From assembly GCA_023213395.1 (NCBI GenBank), contig CM041465.1, forward strand, positions 94,867,741-94,931,740: a DNA stretch of 64,000 bases, in the 5' to 3' direction. Origin of the DNA: Cycas panzhihuaensis (taxonomy: Eukaryota; Cycadophyta). Below are positions 47,480 to 58,643 of this stretch, one piece after another; position 1 is the first letter of the stretch; the number at the start of each line of letters is the position of its first letter. A program made the position numbers and the translations under genes. A model generated the notes under the pieces. The model made no database searches. It was not told the origin of the DNA and was given only the letters and a program-made list of their open reading frames with translations.

Positions 47480-48856
47480 TCATGCATAAAACTTCTTAAG
47501 GAACATCCCGTTAACGGCTTTCTCAAATTCGAGCCCTTCCAGGGTGGCTATCTTATAAGCACCATTATCGAGGGATTCGATAATGACAAAAGGACCAACC
47601 CATCGGGGTTTGAATTTGGTCAAACGGTCATGGAGATATTCGAGCTTAAGGACGTAGTCCCCAGGAAACAAACGGCGGGAACGAAGGTGTTTATCATGGG
47701 CCCTTTGTGAGCGGGCTTTGGATGCTAGGTTAGCCTGATAGGCGGCTAAGCGTCTCTCATCTAAAGCTTCGAGGTTGAGCAGGCGGGCCTGACGGATCAA
47801 CTCTTTGTCGATGAAACCTCGAAGGGAGACTCGCAAGGAAGGAATCTCCACCTCCAATGGGAGCACCGCCTCAGTACCGTAGACCAGGGAGAACGGGGTC
47901 ATTCCCGTGGCGGAACGGATAGAGGTACGATAAGCCCACAAGGCAGAGGGCAGTTGAAGGTACCAATCCCTCTGGGATTGAGCAACGGTTTTCTTGAGGA
48001 TGCTAACAAGAGTCTTATTAAAAGACTCCACCTGGCCATTTGCCTGAGGGTAGTAAGGGGAAGAAGTCTTATGAGAGATTTTAAACTTCTCATAAAGCTC
48101 ATCCACCTCCTTATTACAAAAAGGAGTTCCATTGTCGGTGATTAGGACATCTGGAATTCCGAAATGGTAAATAATGTGCTGGTAAATGAACGTAGCAATT
48201 GTTTTGCCGGGGGTAGTGATCAAGGGGATGGCCTCTCCCCATTTGGTGAAATACTCCGTGGCAGTCAAGATGAACTTGTGCTGCGATGACGAAGGTGGGG
48301 AGATAGCTCCAATGAGGTCTAGTCCCCACTGAGCGAAAGGCCACGGCGAAACAATAGGATGCAAGGCCTCGGAAGGCACATGGGAAATGTTGGCGTGCTC
48401 TTGACATCGCTGACATTTCCGAGCAAAAGCATGAGCGTCTCTAAAAAGAGACGGCCAAAAATAGCCCATGCGAAGGATCCTCTGAGCCATAGACTGGCCC
48501 CCAAAGTGACCTCCACAAATGCCGTGATGGCATTCGCGAAGCACTTGGTCGGCTTCGTCAGCAGTGACGCAGCGGAGGAGGACCCCGTCGAAGGACCTCT
48601 TATACAACACCTCGTCCATGAGGAGGTACTGCCTGGCAGAAGTCCGGATACGAGATTTGACTTTGTTACTAGCGTCGGGGCGGTATTGCAGCTGCGTGAG
48701 ATACCGCACTATGTCACCGTACCACTCATTGTCGATGAGCGGATGGGGAGGAGCTCCCTGAATCGTCAAGATGGACTCATCGGGGAGAGAGTCGTCAATG
48801 GGAGTATCAAAGGAGTTAGGGATAGGGGCGTCCGCAAGTTGCTCGGCCACTATCAT
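47480..48856 (-). CDS. pol: Gypsy F integrase (open for 458 codons)
   Basis: DNA strand-transfer enzyme that inserts the cDNA copy into the chromosome. The open frame begins in the linker after RNase H; its first Met is not a true start because integrase is cut from the pol precursor. The zinc region is complete (REC HHG...GGHFGG, then CQRCQEH). The core holds WGLDLIGAI (Asp), FGIPDVLITDNGT (Asp) and QANGQVESFNKTL (Glu), all intact. The C-terminal part reads HDKHLRSRRLFPGDYVLKLE, WVGPFVIIESLDNGAY and ends GLEFEKAVNGMFLKKFYA. No chromodomain. It follows RNase H in the same frame after two stops. This is the best preserved enzyme in the window. Confidence 0.93.
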   Translation of the reverse strand: MIVAEQLADAPIPNSFDTPIDDSLPDESILTIQGAPPHPLIDNEWYGDIVRYLTQLQYRPDASNKVKSRIRTSARQYLLMDEVLYKRSFDGVLLRCVTADEADQVLRECHHGICGGHFGGQSMAQRILRMGYFWPSLFRDAHAFARKCQRCQEHANISHVPSEALHPIVSPWPFAQWGLDLIGAISPPSSSQHKFILTATEYFTKWGEAIPLITTPGKTIATFIYQHIIYHFGIPDVLITDNGTPFCNKEVDELYEKFKISHKTSSPYYPQANGQVESFNKTLVSILKKTVAQSQRDWYLQLPSALWAYRTSIRSATGMTPFSLVYGTEAVLPLEVEIPSLRVSLRGFIDKELIRQARLLNLEALDERRLAAYQANLASKARSQRAHDKHLRSRRLFPGDYVLKLEYLHDRLTKFKPRWVGPFVIIESLDNGAYKIATLEGLEFEKAVNGMFLKKFYA

Positions 48857-48899
48857 GCCCTTCTTTGATTTCTGGTTAACGATAAGGAGATCAAATTCC

Positions 48900-49252
48900 T
48901 GGAGTAGGACGGCCCAACGACCCTACCGTCACAACCGAACAAGTAAGTATCTTAAGGGATCGATTAAACGATCACCTTGGTAGTGTTCTTTGAGCAAGTA
49001 GTGCCTAAACTTCTTGGTGGCATGGACCAAGGAGAGGCATTCCTTCTCGGCAGGGGAATAGTTAAGCTCAACAGCCACGAGTGCGTCGATGAAATATATA
49101 GCTCTCTCAGTTCCTGAGTCGTCCTCCTGAGCGAGCATAGCGCCCAAGGACTCGTCAGTCGCTGAGGTATATAGGATGAAGGGCCTATCGAACCGGGGAG
49201 GCGCCAACGTAGGAGTGGAAGCCAAGGCTTCCTTGAGTCCTTCGAAGGCCTT
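48900..49252 (-). pseudogene. pol: Gypsy F RNase H
   Basis: Reads FDRPFILYTSATDESLGAML, AQEDDSGTERAIYFIDALV, LNYSPAEKECLSLVHATKKF and RHYLLKEHY. The first catalytic residue reads Thr-Ser-Ala-Thr, so the Asp is lost, while the Glu of EKECL is kept. A TGA at 48929 and a TAG six bases on separate it from WAVLLQEFDL, where the integrase linker begins. There is no second RNase H between this domain and integrase. Confidence 0.9.
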
Positions 49253-50230
49253 TTAGGTCTTGTCGGACCAGGCAAAAGGAGCTCCCTTCTTCAACAGGTT
49301 TATGAGGGGTCTAGCGCTCACAGCGAAGTCGGCTAAGAAGCGCCTGAGGAAACCGAGCCTGCCTGGAAACGACTTAATCTGTCGTTGAGTTCTAGGTGGT
49401 GGCATGTCGAGGATTGCCCTGACTTTGTCAGGGTCGATCTGAATTCCCTGCTTGGATACGAGGAATCCAAGGAGTTTGCCCGAGGTAACGGCAAACACAC
49501 ATTTAAGCAGATTAAGGCTGACGTGATACTCGCGGCATCGTGAGAAGATGGCACGCAAGTCGGAAGGATGATGGGCTCTCACACGGGAAAGACCCATCAT
49601 ATCATCCATAAAGACCTCCAACGTGTCGTTGATGAGGTCGTGGAAGATGAAATGCATGGCTCTTTGGTAAGTGGCGCCTGCATTTTTAAGGCCAAAGGGC
49701 ATTGCCTTGTAGGCAAAGGTACCCCAAGGAGTCGTGAAGGCCGTCTTATGGCGGTCTTCGGAAGAAATCTGAATTTGGTTGTATGTAGGAGAAGTCCATT
49801 AGGGACATCACTTCGAATCTGATGGTGCGATCAATGATCTGATCTAGGAAGGGTAACGGGAAATTGTCCTTAGGACAAGCGTTGTTGATGTCGCGAAAGT
49901 CGACACATATCTGATTGCCCTTTCTTTTAGCAAGAACAATGTTGGAGACCCACTTGGGGTAGTCAATAGAGGTAATGAGTCCAGGTCAAAAGGTTTTCAC
50001 CTCCATCTTGATGGTGGCGTAAAGCTTGTGTCAAGGACGCCGCAGGCGGGCGCCAGGAAGGGTGGTGAGGTTATGAGTGACAATCGAGGGGTCAATTCCT
50101 TCATGTCGCGATAATCCCACGCGAAAATGTCTCGAAACTCCCGGAACAGAGAGTATTCCCTTACCTCATCGAGAGCATTCCAACCCAACCTTAATGACCT
50201 TGCCGGGGCCAAGACTACGTCTGGGTTGCC
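49253..50230 (-). pseudogene. pol: Gypsy F reverse transcriptase
   Basis: The N-terminus reads EFRDIFAWDYRDMKEL, typical of Tat and Athila groups. Then, in another frame, VDFRDINNACPKDNFPLP and, back again, MPFGLKNAGATYQRAMHFIF and the catalytic box VFMDDMMGLS. The C-terminal part includes GFLVSKQGIQIDPDKVRAIL and PPRTQRQIKSFPGRLGFLRR. The frame is changed between about 49997 and 49760, and a TAA at 49253 sits before KAFEGLKEAL. Confidence 0.92.
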
Positions 50231-50254
50231 CCCATGTACATGGCGCTGCCTTCC

Positions 50255-50875
50255 TCAAGTGGAGAGGGCAAGATCAATGGGAGGCGGAGGAATAAGAGAC
50301 GGATCGGATCGCCAAGCATGGATCGATCGCGAGGATCTTCCGTGACCAAGCCGGTGGTGACCAGAAGGCAGGTTAGGCGCAAGGCCTGCTAGATGCTCGA
50401 GCAGGGCTTCATCGTCCTCAAAATAATCCACCCCATGGATGACCTTACTTCGAGTAGGAGACGCACTGGAGGGAGTGAGAGCAACGGGACCGTGATGACC
50501 ATCGGGTTGCTCAGCTTCCTCACGGAAATCTGAAGGAAAAGCAGAAAGGTGACCCTCAGAAGGAGCAAAAGGCAATTCCTCAAAACCATTACCTACGGGG
50601 GGTAACGAAAAAGGAGAAATGCCGACAGGCGGGTCAACACGAGCGATGACGTGTGACACGCACGAAGGGCTAGTCTCATCAACGAGAGAGGTTCTAGACG
50701 GGGATCTAGAACAGGGCAGGTGCAACCTATTGGCGCGAAGGAAAGAGACGGGGTGAGGACAATCCTCGTCTTCGTCGAGCGACTCATCATCGCTGAACGA
50801 AGCGAGGTACCCGTAACTCCCAATGCCAATAGGGGTGAACCGCGTGAGACTAGGAGGAGGAGACGTGGGGTCTTC
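50255..50875 (-). pseudogene. pol: Gypsy F linker between protease and RT
   Basis: Open stretch 50725-50255 with Ser/Pro-rich and acidic sequence (DYFEDDEALLEHLAGLAPN). Such poorly conserved spacers between protease and RT occur in this Gypsy group. No enzymatic motif. Confidence 0.6.
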
Positions 50876-51510
50876 TTAGGACGGGTTAGGTATCCCAATA
50901 GAGCAAGCCGAGGCATGAGTGGATGAGCCTGGGTTTGCTGAACTGGTAGAGCGAGTTTGTTTAGTAAAAGGGCGTTCGCGGGGGATCACTCTCATTCGTC
51001 CATCATGGACAAATTTAAGTTGTCCCCAAAGGGTCAAGCACACGGCTCCCATTTGATAGAGCCATGGATGACCTAGAAGGAGGTTGTAATCCACATCAAC
51101 GTCAAGGACTACAACGCCTCAGAAGAACGGTCTTACCCTCAAGGGTAAGCGGAATCGCTGCATCCCGAGGGGTCTTCTCGCCATCATATACCCTTGGCAT
51201 CGCTTAGGAACGGGTTCCAAGGTAGAATACCAAGCTCTTGCATGACACGCAAGGGCATGGCATTGACGGAAGAACCGTTGTCGACAGTTCTTGAGTCAAG
51301 AGTACAACAAAGCGTATCGATGGTAATGGTGAATGGGAAGTTCCACCGACGCCCTTTCACCCAGGGGAAGATCCTTAGGATCAAAGGAAATAGCGGGTCC
51401 ACAACCTTGGGCGACGCCCAAAGCGTGGGATGTACATCACTCGATCCTAAAGCTTCCAGAGGAGGACCCGCCGCCGGACAACTCCTCAAAACGTCCATCA
51501 AGGACATTCC
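50876..51510 (-). pseudogene. pol: Gypsy F protease
   Basis: 51507-51184 contains TVDNGSSVNAMPLRVMQELG, the aspartic protease core with Asp-Asn-Gly-Ser-Ser in place of the usual Asp-Gly-Gly/Thr-Gly-Ser. The C-terminal half, MDYNLLLGHPWLYQMGAV followed by LKFVHDGRM, is at 51094-50990 in another frame. Confidence 0.85.
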
Positions 51511-52291
51511 TGCGGCCGACCGTATGGAGCTCGTCCCATGACAGAAAGGCTTACCCTTCCCAAGAGGGTTGGGTAAGTGCCCTTCTAAGTCGTGAACGAC
51601 CGGGCGTACAGGAATAGCCTTGGGAAAGAGAGGGACTTCCGAAGGAAGGGTCTCCGGAAGAGGGTTGGAAGGAGCGGGAGGACAAAAGCTCCCCGCCGCT
51701 TCCTTAGTGGCTTGAGATCGCGTAGGGCGAAAGTGGGAGTTGCTTCAAGCAACTGGATCACCTTCTTCCCCCTGTTCCAGGGTCGTGAAGGCAATGGGGT
51801 GCGACGGCTAGGGGAACGGGAAGAGGAAGAAGATTCCTAAGCGCCCTTCCCTTTGTCGCGGAAGGACGGGATCAGCGATCTTCCTGCTACGTTGTTCTTG
51901 GTTTGGGTATTGCGATCACGTTCCCCGTGCTTAGGAACGGATCCTTATGAACTGGTTGATCCAAATTAGGCCTTGAGGCCCGTTTGGGAGAAGAATCACA
52001 TCGAGGGGCATCCTTTGGATGCTGGGCCCTACAACGCGAATCGTCATGGAAGCAATCCCCATGAATGGAGCACCACTTCTTCTCAAGTGGAGGGTCAGAC
52101 CTTCTCGCTTGAGAGGACTGGGCGTTTCCATTCCTGGGAAGAGGAGCTTGGGTAGTTTGTTGGACTTGCTTGTTTGACGTAGGAGATGAAGGATCTTGAA
52201 GCTTGAGCTCCTTCATCGTACGCTCGAATGAGCGTATAACTGATGTGAGAGGGTCTAAAGTCCTCTCGGTAGGATGAGAGGAAGACCACGC
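51511..52291 (-). pseudogene. gag: Gypsy F gag C-terminal region with zinc knuckle
   Basis: 52216-51887 is open and contains KKWCSIHGDCFHDDSRC, the C..H....H....C zinc-knuckle variant of this Gypsy group, in a basic, Gln/Ser-rich context. It links the capsid core to protease. Confidence 0.8.
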
Positions 52292-54057
52292 CTACCGGGA
52301 AGGTTTGGTATCCTTGGTAGGGGGTGGTGCCTCACGACGTTGTGAGGGCTTAAGAGGTTTCTTGAGGCCTGCTTCGATCTTAATAGCCTCCAGCGCCAAG
52401 CACTTGGCGATCGCGGAATCGCATGTGGTCGCCCCCATCTTGAGGACTTCCACGTGGACTTCGGGACGAAGCGCATTGACGAACAGGTCTCGCTTCAACT
52501 CCTTGGGCAATGTTGCCTTAGTGGAGTGAAGCAAGTCGTGGAATCGCCGCACAAAGTCACGATTCATCTCATCGTGACCTTGTTTGAGCGAGAGAAGAGA
52601 CTTCATTCCGCTCTCGAATGGATGAGCTACATCAAAATAGTTGATGAACTCATCCACCAATTGCTGGAATGAATGGATTGAATGGGCAGGGAGACGGTAG
52701 AACCATTTGAGGGCGTCACCCTGCAAGGATCTCAGGAATAGTTTCATCAAAATATGGTCGTAAGCCCAGTAATCGATGCATGCCATAGAAAAACTACGGA
52801 CATGCTCCGCCGGGTCTTGCGACGAAGTTCCATCGAATCTAGGAACTTCAGGGGGATGAGGCAGCAAGTTGGTTCGCAACGCCTCAATCGAAAGAGGGGT
52901 TGACCTAAAGTCCATGAAGGGGCGCGCCCTTGCCTGAACCGTAGGATCAACGAATGTCGAAGTAGGTAACGCACAAGGAGCGGATGGGGGTGGAACACCC
53001 ATCCCTCCTTGAGGAAGCCCTCCGAAAAGAGGCGTGGGGGTAAGTGCCTTGGAAGGGAGTCAGGTTCCCTTGCGAAGGCACAACGGATGGGATTGCGTTG
53101 GAAGAAGGGCAAGATAGATGTGGGCAGGTTTTACCCATATGGGCCACCGTAGGTGGAGCAACCCCATATGGGTGTAGCGGATCCACCCCATAACGGAAGA
53201 CGACTTCCTCTACCCCGCCCCCAAGGTTGAGAGGTATATCCCGGGGAACGTGAAGGAAGTACCAATGTCGGGTCGAAGATGCGTGGGAGCGGATCCCACA
53301 TGACTAATGGTTGGAAAGCTAGTAGGGCCAATAGGCCTACTAGGGACCAGATGCGCCACATTAGGGATGGCACATTGGTTTGATTAGAGCGGGTATGCTA
53401 ACCCTCAATTGAGGAAAAGGCATACCACGAGAAGATCCTAAGGCATTAGGACCTTGATGAGGGACGGAAGGTGCCACGCATGCCCCCACTGCAAGGAACG
53501 AGTGGGACGTACGTGTAGGCATGAAGGGATTTGTGGTCATAGGAAGGGCGGATGAGGATGAGGCATGAGGTGGGGGAGCGGAAGAGGAAGAGGCCCCTCC
53601 ACGAAGAACATCCTCAAACCACCTAGGACACAGTTGCAAGCGTGTTGCCAAGAACACTCATTGAAAGCTTCAACCACGTCGGCGGAGGAGTCCTAACACA
53701 CTCGTAAGAGGTGATCGGAACCTCAAACAAGGTAGGATCCTCGGAACGTTCCTCATAAGAATTGCCAACTACATGGCAACCCTCAAGAGGAACGGGTCCT
53801 TCTACGACGTGGGTAGAAGGATGAGCATCGAAAGAAAGGGATTGGTCGTTTGGATAATAAAGGGGGTCGTCACCCTCTTGGGTGGACCCGGGAATAATAG
53901 GAGGAAAGGCATGGGTTTCCATGGCCGAAGTGTGGTAAGTCCAATCGGAAGAGTATCCCTCCATAGTCGGATCGGAATCCGACGAGGCAAGAAGGCGATA
54001 CTCAGGGTCCTCTAACAAAGGAGGTAGACCGCACAAACGACGAGAGAAACGTCGCAT
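52292..54057 (-). pseudogene. gag: Gypsy F gag: N-terminal region and capsid core
   Basis: The ATG at 54057 opens 144 codons of acidic, Pro/Ser-rich leader (LASSDSDPTMEGYSSDW). Frame changes near 53640 and 53370 follow. The capsid core is open at 53002-52292: PEVPRFDGTSSQDPAEHVRS, DALKWFYRLPAHSIHSFQQL, FESGMKSLLSLKQGHDEMNR, DFVRRFHDLLHSTK. It is the standard retrotransposon gag fold (LKWFYRLP region) of Tat/Athila-like elements. Confidence 0.88.
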
Positions 54058-54212
54058 GCAAGGTCAACCGACAATGTTAGCAAAGGAGAAAAAGCGGTAA
54101 AACACACGCGTTGGGGGGTGCCCAACGTGGAAATCGAGATAAGTATGAAAAGGATCACACAAGAGTAGCGAAACCAACTGAAGAGAGCGAAACTAACTCC
54201 CTTACTGGCAGT

Positions 54213-54230
54213 CCCCAGTATGGTCGCCAG
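54213..54230 (-). promoter_or_regulatory. Primer binding site of Gypsy F
   Basis: The minus strand reads TGGCGACCATACTGGGGA one base after the LTR end. It resembles the TGGCGAC...TGGGGA primer sites of Tat-type elements. I do not assign the tRNA. Confidence 0.8.
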
Positions 54231-54231
54231 T

Positions 54232-56786
54232 GGACGCTACTGCACGGATAACTACCTAACTGATAGGTGTAAGAGAGGGTGAGTGGTGGAATGATGGAAG
54301 GTGGGACCTAAAAGGTGGGTAACTACCACGTAGAGCGCCCCGTGCGCCAGAGCACGAGTTCGGGATCTGCAATGGAGTATGGCTACTATCGGGTGACCCT
54401 TCACCGCTTCGAGTAAGGGGTGAAGGTGCGTAGGGCAAACCTGAGTTGACCTGGAAATAGGACCCTCCCACCCTTGGGTGGCTAGAAGGGGGGAAGAGAA
54501 GGCCTAATGGAGACAGGCCAAGAGCAATCCTACACAACCTAACCGGATACACGAGTGATGCTGGAAGCAAGGCACTCGTGTGGTCAAAGGGTGAAGAGGA
54601 AAGGTAGGGGAGAGAAGGACTCCTACAATCTTCCCTACGAATGATAAAGATGCATAAAATAAGATAAAAGAATTGCAAACAAGTACCAAACCAATTTTTC
54701 CCTTTTAATCCTTCAATGTACTAATTACTACGAAAGAAATAAAAGGAAAAGAAAGGGTAGCGGAGGGGAACGAATGTGCACCTGGAGCGAAGGCGTGCGA
54801 GACGAAGTAACCTTCCCGAGGGGCGTCTAACCACTCCGCACGACGTACTAGATGCGAGGTATTGCGATGGATGAAGAGGGGGCTTCCTTACCTTCCCCGG
54901 AAAATCAAATGCAAAACCAAGAAAGAAAAGAAGCACCAACTAAGAAATGAAATAGCATGAAAACATAACGCATATGAAGGTGCTTACCGGTAGCTAGGCC
55001 CACGGGCGATGCGCTCCATGCTTCCCAAGTACCAAGAGCAATAGCGGTCTCTTTCTCTTCTCGACGGAAGAGCACTAACATGCAACACAAAAACTCTAAC
55101 AATATATGGCTAAATAGCACAAACGAGAATTTGAATATACATGCGTTAGTACTAATCCAACAATCAAAGTATCAAAAGAAAGTGACCAAAGTGAAAGTAA
55201 ATGACTGGGTAAGCCTCGGAGTGGCCTACCTCCCGCAAGTGATGCCCAAACCTCCCCCCAAGAGCCACGAGGCAGTGAGGGGAAAGTCAAGAACAAGAGC
55301 TAGAAAATGGCAGCAAAAAGGGGCAAAGAAAAGCCCAAGGGAAACCACGGCGAACCGGGATGCTATGAGGAGCAAACCGGGTGACCTGGGTAAGAAAGGT
55401 GAAGTGAGGAACCAGCGGTTGGGACTTATGTGTGATGCACAAACCCAAGCAAAGGCCCCAAATCAGCGCTGCAACTTGCGACAGCGCTGGTTTGGGCAAC
55501 CAAAGGGAGCCTTCAAACCCTTGTTTGCAAGCCAAGGGCAGCACGGGGCGAGAGGGAGGTTTTGGGGGGCTAAGAGCCGCCTAGGGAGCGTGGAAGGTGG
55601 TACGGAATCCACCCAGCTCCTCTCTAAAACTTATGCAACCTCTCCACACCGCTGCCTTGGACAGCAAACGCAGGCAAGAAGCATAGGGAGAGTGGTATAA
55701 CAGCCCCCAAAAGGGAGGATAACCAACCCTCAAGCAACAAGTAAGAGCAAACGAGCTGAAGCATGAAAATCACAAGGAAAACAAGCATAAACAAGGAATA
55801 CCTGGAGAGAAGAGGCAAGGGATTTGCCTCACCAAAGGTCACGTGAGAGGGACCGATAAATCCCCAGATCTAAAGTAGAGCGTGTTTGAGGCCCCGCTAC
55901 GGAGGTGTGACGGAAACACACACTTGGGGCGCTTATGGACCGCCTGGTGAAGACCTACTGACACCACTTCAAAGGAGCCCTCTCCAAGGCGTTTGAGGAG
56001 CTGGGAGAATGTCTCAACCACGCCAAAGGAGAGCGGGGCCCTGTATGAAGGGTGCAGGTCCAGTTGATGCAAAGAAATGAGAGAAGGCGAGCAGAGAGTG
56101 TTTCCTTGAGAGCAATTCCAAAAGTGAGCAAAAAGATCCTTGAAAATGAGCCAAAAAGGGCTTAAGTACTCAAGCAAAACCCTAAAGCATGCGATTAGGC
56201 GCGGTGGAAGAGGAATAAAGCGAGCCACGTGGCAATTTCGCAATAAATGTGAAATTGCCACGGCGAATTTTTAAAACAACTGAGATGTCAGATCACAGGA
56301 ATATTCGCATCATGAATATTCCTGCATCAAAAATCAAGCAGACGCACCTAGGGCTAAAATGGGGCCCACCAACCACCCAGTTGAGGCGGGGCAACCGAAA
56401 AGGCGACATAACGGTAAAACACCTACCCAGAAGCAAACAAGCCAACAAAGCGGGTCCAAAGGAGCAAAAATAGGGCGCGAGTGGGGTGGCAAGTTGACCA
56501 AACGATGATGAGTCATCACACCGTGAGGTGGCGCAAACCTAGTGCATCTGGAGCGAGGAGGCGGATCTTGAAGTAATACGGTCACTGTGGTGCCACACTC
56601 GGGAGTGTGCCCCGCTATAGTCATAGGCTAAAATAAGTATGGACGACTACAAGGTCGCCCACAAAGTCATACACATGCAGATACGCAAGCAAACATCCAG
56701 TAAAAGAAAGCGATGATAATGCAAGAGACATACCTACACTTACCTGAGTCGGTGATTCCGTATCCATTCCCGGAAGCCGGGAAACA
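54232..56786 (-). repeat. 5' LTR of Gypsy F
   Basis: 2555 bp. The minus strand starts TGTTTCCCGGCTTCCGGG and ends AGTAGCGTCCA. The outer edge is fixed by the GCCTC duplication. A CAGCGCTG octamer occurs twice at 55467-55490 and is absent from the other LTR. Confidence 0.93.
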
Positions 56787-57900
56787 GCCTCATAAAGGCC
56801 CCTTTTAGTCTATCCCCATTTATACATGTAATAAAGCATCAAATTAATCAATCATCCCACAAAAAAAAATCAATCATATAATAATAAATCATTATTATGC
56901 AACAATTAAAATAATACACAAAATATACATACCATCTATCATGCATCTATCTTCCACTGCCTTTAAATCTATCCCTGGACCAATCATCTCCTTTGGATAT
57001 TCTCCACCCATAGTAATCTATCCACTAGTTCCATCTCCTCCCAAGGGAGCTCTCTCTCCCTCACTACTTCCATCACTGCCCCTTATGGGCATCCTCTCCT
57101 CCTCTTCCTCCTCCTCTTGGTGGAGGAGGTAGTGCTTCTCTATTCCCTACCATTGCCTCATCACTTGGTCCTCCTCCATCTCCTTATTCTCCTCTACCTC
57201 CACCTACAACTACATCCCCCTCATCATCTGACTATGGGGGCATCCCCTCATAAAGGTTTATAACCCATTGGTTGTGAGTCATCTAATCTAACTCTAGGTT
57301 ATGTAGAGTATATGCTCACCACTCATATATCCATGATCTCATCCACCATTGGTTCATTACTAGATCCATAATTGTTAGTTCATTAGGAATTCCTCTTGAT
57401 TAAGTTAGTGGAATATGATCATATAACCAACATAATAAAATCAATGTGAAAGAGAATCCACCTTTGTCATTATGGTGAATCTATGATAATTAATAATATA
57501 TGCTATCCAAAACATACTAAGCCCAATCATATCTCACCACTATCTCATATTTTTTAGCTATGCTCACCCACTAACTTGATAAACCTATAAAATATTGAGT
57601 TTTTACTAGATGAAACAAAATGATCAATCTTGTGACCACCTATATCCTAGGAATATCCCTTACTCACCTAAAAGTTGACATACTAACTCCATGGTACCCA
57701 ATGTGTCTAACCTCCCCTATTATATACTGGCTAATGGAAACCTAATCCTCCTCCTCTACTATCCTCAATGGGCCTATACTCTCTCCACATCATGATATGA
57801 CTAAAATCAGCCCCACCTCTCTCACTCCAATCCTTAAGTCATATAACCCTCTAAACCAAAAGATATTTTCTCTTAGAACCCAATGGCTACCCAAGTCTTG
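56787..57900 (-). pseudogene. Antisense gene of Gypsy E: mobile-domain-like core and acidic linker
   Basis: Minus strand 57540-57400 reads, through stops, IVVRYDWA, YVLDSIYY, IHHNDKGGFSFTLILLCWLY and DHIPLT, which fits the C-terminal half of the plant mobile domain (tryptophan-rich '..W...YDHIPL' pattern). 57240-57050 then encodes a PP-SDDEGD start and a Gly/Glu-rich linker, in the place of the WDSDDEAGRAG linker of the F gene. 57000-56790 is T-rich and intron-like. F inserted at this point; the C-terminal part is at 39960-40393. The orientation is opposite to E integrase, as in F. Confidence 0.6.
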
Positions 57901-58643
57901 AAAAATATCAACCCCCATTATAAGTTGGATTAATCTACTCACCCAATCCAACCCACAGTAACAAAGGATTTGTCTCTTAACTAATGATTATCTATTAAGC
58001 ATAGCATCTAAACTAGGACCTTCATTCTCCTAAGTATCAATATGATTCAATCTCAACCATCTAAACAAAAAAATAGCTTTAGTAACATAAAATTTTCCAA
58101 GTTAAACTTCAAAATGTTCACTATAATATAAATCTTTTTCAATCATATTCTTCACTTTAAAAATGTAAATTTCACTTAAAATATGTGACCTTCACTTCAA
58201 AAATGCAAACTCTATTTCAAAACCATAACCTCCTTTTCAAAAATATGATCTCACCTTGAAAAATATGTCTGATTTACTACTAAAAAATGTGATCAATCTT
58301 TTGATCATGTTTTTCATTTGTAAGCTTGTGTTTTTCATTTGAAGATCATGTTTTCTCTAGAAATCAACAAAAACTTTGACCCTTATCCAACTCAATAAGT
58401 TTACTAAACCCTATTATCACATTATAATCATACCCATAAGGCCTTAATTTTTTCACAAAGGCTACTCATTCAAAAGGTATCCTTACTTATAGTCCAAAGG
58501 ACCCATTCTTCTTCCACATTGCATTTTCATTATTGGCTTAGCTTCTATAAATCAACTCTCAAAATCTCCCTCTCAATCCTCATAATCTTATCTTTTAAGA
58601 TATGAGATTATCACTAAAGAGGCAAAACTATAGCAACCTTTCC
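57901..58643. other. Unassigned AT-rich sequence
   Basis: No gene seen. By analogy with F this stretch is where an RNase H remnant and promoter of the antisense gene could lie, but I could not identify either. Short repeats of CAATTTTTCATTTG type occur near 58310-58340. Confidence 0.4.

Larger units (their letters stand above)
40394..56786 (-). mobile_element. Complete 16.4-kb Gypsy element F (Tat/Athila-like, antisense gene)
   Basis: Two LTRs of about 2.56 kb, TG...CA, flanked by the perfect duplication GCCTC (40389-40393 and 56787-56791). On the minus strand the order is 5' LTR, primer site, gag, zinc knuckle, protease, RT, RNase H, integrase, then a plus-strand (antisense) gene, then an archaeal-type RNase H remnant, then the 3' LTR. 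It is visibly richer in G and C than everything around it. Its host is E-type Gypsy DNA carrying a homologue of the same antisense gene. Confidence 0.96.

Noticed and set aside
48359-48868. 169-codon plus-strand frame
   Set aside because: Exact shadow of the conserved integrase on the minus strand.
52747-53112. Minus-strand frame of 121 codons overlapping gag
   Set aside because: Shadow of the gag core, which is clearly coded in 53002-52292 in another frame.
58000-58640. Possible RNase H remnant after the antisense gene of E
   Set aside because: Only one short block with weak similarity and no NNEAEY or DSQ motif.
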